DNA from: Mycolicibacterium sphagni | Lineage (GTDB): Bacteria; Actinomycetota; Actinomycetes; Mycobacteriales; Mycobacteriaceae | Reading direction: 5' to 3' | Length of the DNA stretch: 64,000 bases | NCBI RefSeq assembly: GCF_002250655.1 | Contig: NZ_NOZR01000001.1 | Span: 62,001 to 126,000 of the forward strand | Shown: positions 63,433 through 64,000 of the stretch, piece by piece | Position numbering within the stretch: the stretch's first letter is position 1 | Layout of the letters: every line of letters begins with the position of its first letter | The notes under the pieces: model-generated | Told to the model about the DNA's origin: nothing | Seen by the model: only the letters and a program-made list of their open reading frames with translations | Database searches by the model: none | Program-made: the position numbers and the translations under genes

Positions 63433-63858
63433 TTACTTACTGGTTGAAACTTGTATATTCAGCGTCTCTGTATTTGACGCTGCCGCGCCGCCTGTCAGAT
63501 TCCAAGTCAATTTGGTCACAATGTTCTGATAATTCGCAGCTCCACGACTCGTGAGCTTCTCCTCCGCCGCCCTCTGGCTCTTCCGCGGCCCTCCCCGGTT
63601 CTTCTTACCGGGTCGTGGCGGCAGTGTGAACGAAGTCTTCCACTCTGCATCTGGGGCGGTGCCCTGATAACGGACACTCGGAGAAGTACATTTAGCTTCG
63701 ATTTCAATCGTATACGGAAGATTGCTAATATTCTCGGCGTGCACTCGATGACAATCGACGCCGTTAACGCTAACCGTGCAATTTCCACCAGAAGTGATGA
63801 CTTGACTCACAATTTTAAGCCACGACGGACTGTTATTCGTTGAATCACTACAGCTCAT
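63433..63858 (-). CDS. hypothetical protein of the island operon
   Basis: The 141-residue product has no membrane helix. It seems beta-rich (GNCTVSVNGVDCHRVHAENI; YTIEIEAKCTS) with four or so Cys, followed by a basic Gly/Lys/Arg linker (about 82-100) and a C-terminal beta segment (VTKLTWNLTGG). I recognise no family. It lies between a truncated upstream gene (20 bases after its stop) and the membrane protein, forming an operon. Confidence 0.6.
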   Translation of the reverse strand: MSCSDSTNNSPSWLKIVSQVITSGGNCTVSVNGVDCHRVHAENISNLPYTIEIEAKCTSPSVRYQGTAPDAEWKTSFTLPPRPGKKNRGGPRKSQRAAEEKLTSRGAANYQNIVTKLTWNLTGGAAASNTETLNIQVSTSK

Positions 63859-63878
63859 TGTGGTAATCCCCTAACCCA

Positions 63879-64000
63879 TCATTGTTTGGTACCGGAATAA
63901 AACAGCTTTGATAGCTCAGCAAGCGAGCCTAGAATATCGTCGCTGATGTATTCCGGATTTGCCGTCAAGTGCACCAGCTTCTCCGCAAAATATTGGTCAC
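63879..64000 (-). CDS. C-terminal end of an unrecognised island protein (cut by window end)
   Basis: The reading frame open to the window edge encodes the last 39 residues (QYFAEKLVHLTANPEYISDD, ILGSLAELSKLFYSGTKQ) and stops at TGA 63879-63881. It has helical character and no recognisable domain. It is the first visible gene of a three-gene minus-strand operon with the two downstream island genes. Confidence 0.6.
   Translation of the reverse strand, partial: DQYFAEKLVHLTANPEYISDDILGSLAELSKLFYSGTKQ

Noticed and set aside
60950..64000. Prophage in the island
   Set aside because: No integrase, capsid, tail or lysis gene is visible in the part shown; the island type is left open.

Overview
The window is a high-GC actinobacterial chromosome segment, most likely from a Mycobacterium of the rapid-grower (Mycolicibacterium) type. 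The evidence is gene order and family recognition. secF-secD-yajC-gabT-car(fadD9), ruvB-ruvA-ruvC, yebC and pdxT-tesB-pdxS-NUDIX-pimA-patA-pgsA-HIT-thrS follow the order I recall for M. tuberculosis Rv2585c to about Rv2617c. Phosphatidylinositol mannoside genes, a carboxylic acid reductase and many TetR and P450 genes also fit. No database search was possible, so family names are recognition from sequence.

Layout. 1-4.2 kb: end of a peptide-binding lipoprotein gene, then the Sec auxiliary genes. 4.3-13.2 kb: nitroreductase, GABA transaminase plus aldehyde dehydrogenase, a truncated P450-like gene, a membrane protein, carboxylic acid reductase and a DUF1304 membrane protein. 13.2-15.4 kb: ruvCAB with a near-consensus LexA box. 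15.5-17.7 kb: cupin/TetR pair, a small secreted protein with a striking operator, and yebC. 17.8-30.5 kb: accessory block between yebC and pdxT. It holds two separate sulfonate/taurine-type ABC transporters, an acyl-CoA-dehydrogenase-like flavoprotein, a DUF4242 protein, a CocE-type hydrolase, a P450, a small decarboxylase-like protein and a beta-hydroxyacid dehydrogenase, controlled by TetR regulators with clear palindromic operators. 30.8-40.8 kb: conserved core (pyridoxal phosphate synthase, thioesterase, a tightly overlapping phospholipid/PIM operon, thrS).

40.8-53.6 kb: mixed accessory genes. These include a GAF-ANTAR regulator and a four-gene operon (GT2 glycosyltransferase, short acyl-CoA-dehydrogenase-like protein, PIG-L deacetylase, NodS-like methyltransferase). 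That operon combines enzyme types in a way reminiscent of Nod-factor synthesis and is my best candidate for an uncharacterised pathway. A decayed gene, a CsbD stress protein, a membrane-anchored Hsp70-like protein, a thiolase/DUF35 catabolic locus and a STAS/anti-sigma kinase pair follow. 54.0-60.4 kb: a molybdopterin oxidoreductase locus with a kinase-like protein, a TetR with an almost ideal operator and an IclR regulator.

60.4-64 kb: four tRNA genes (Val-CAC on minus; Gly-GCC, Cys-GCA and Val-GAC on plus). Immediately after tRNA-Val(GAC) the sequence changes character: lower GC, no recognisable core genes, a frameshifted gene and an unrecognised three-gene operon running off the window. 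This looks like the left edge of a genomic island integrated at the tRNA. No integrase, rRNA, insertion sequence or CRISPR array is visible.
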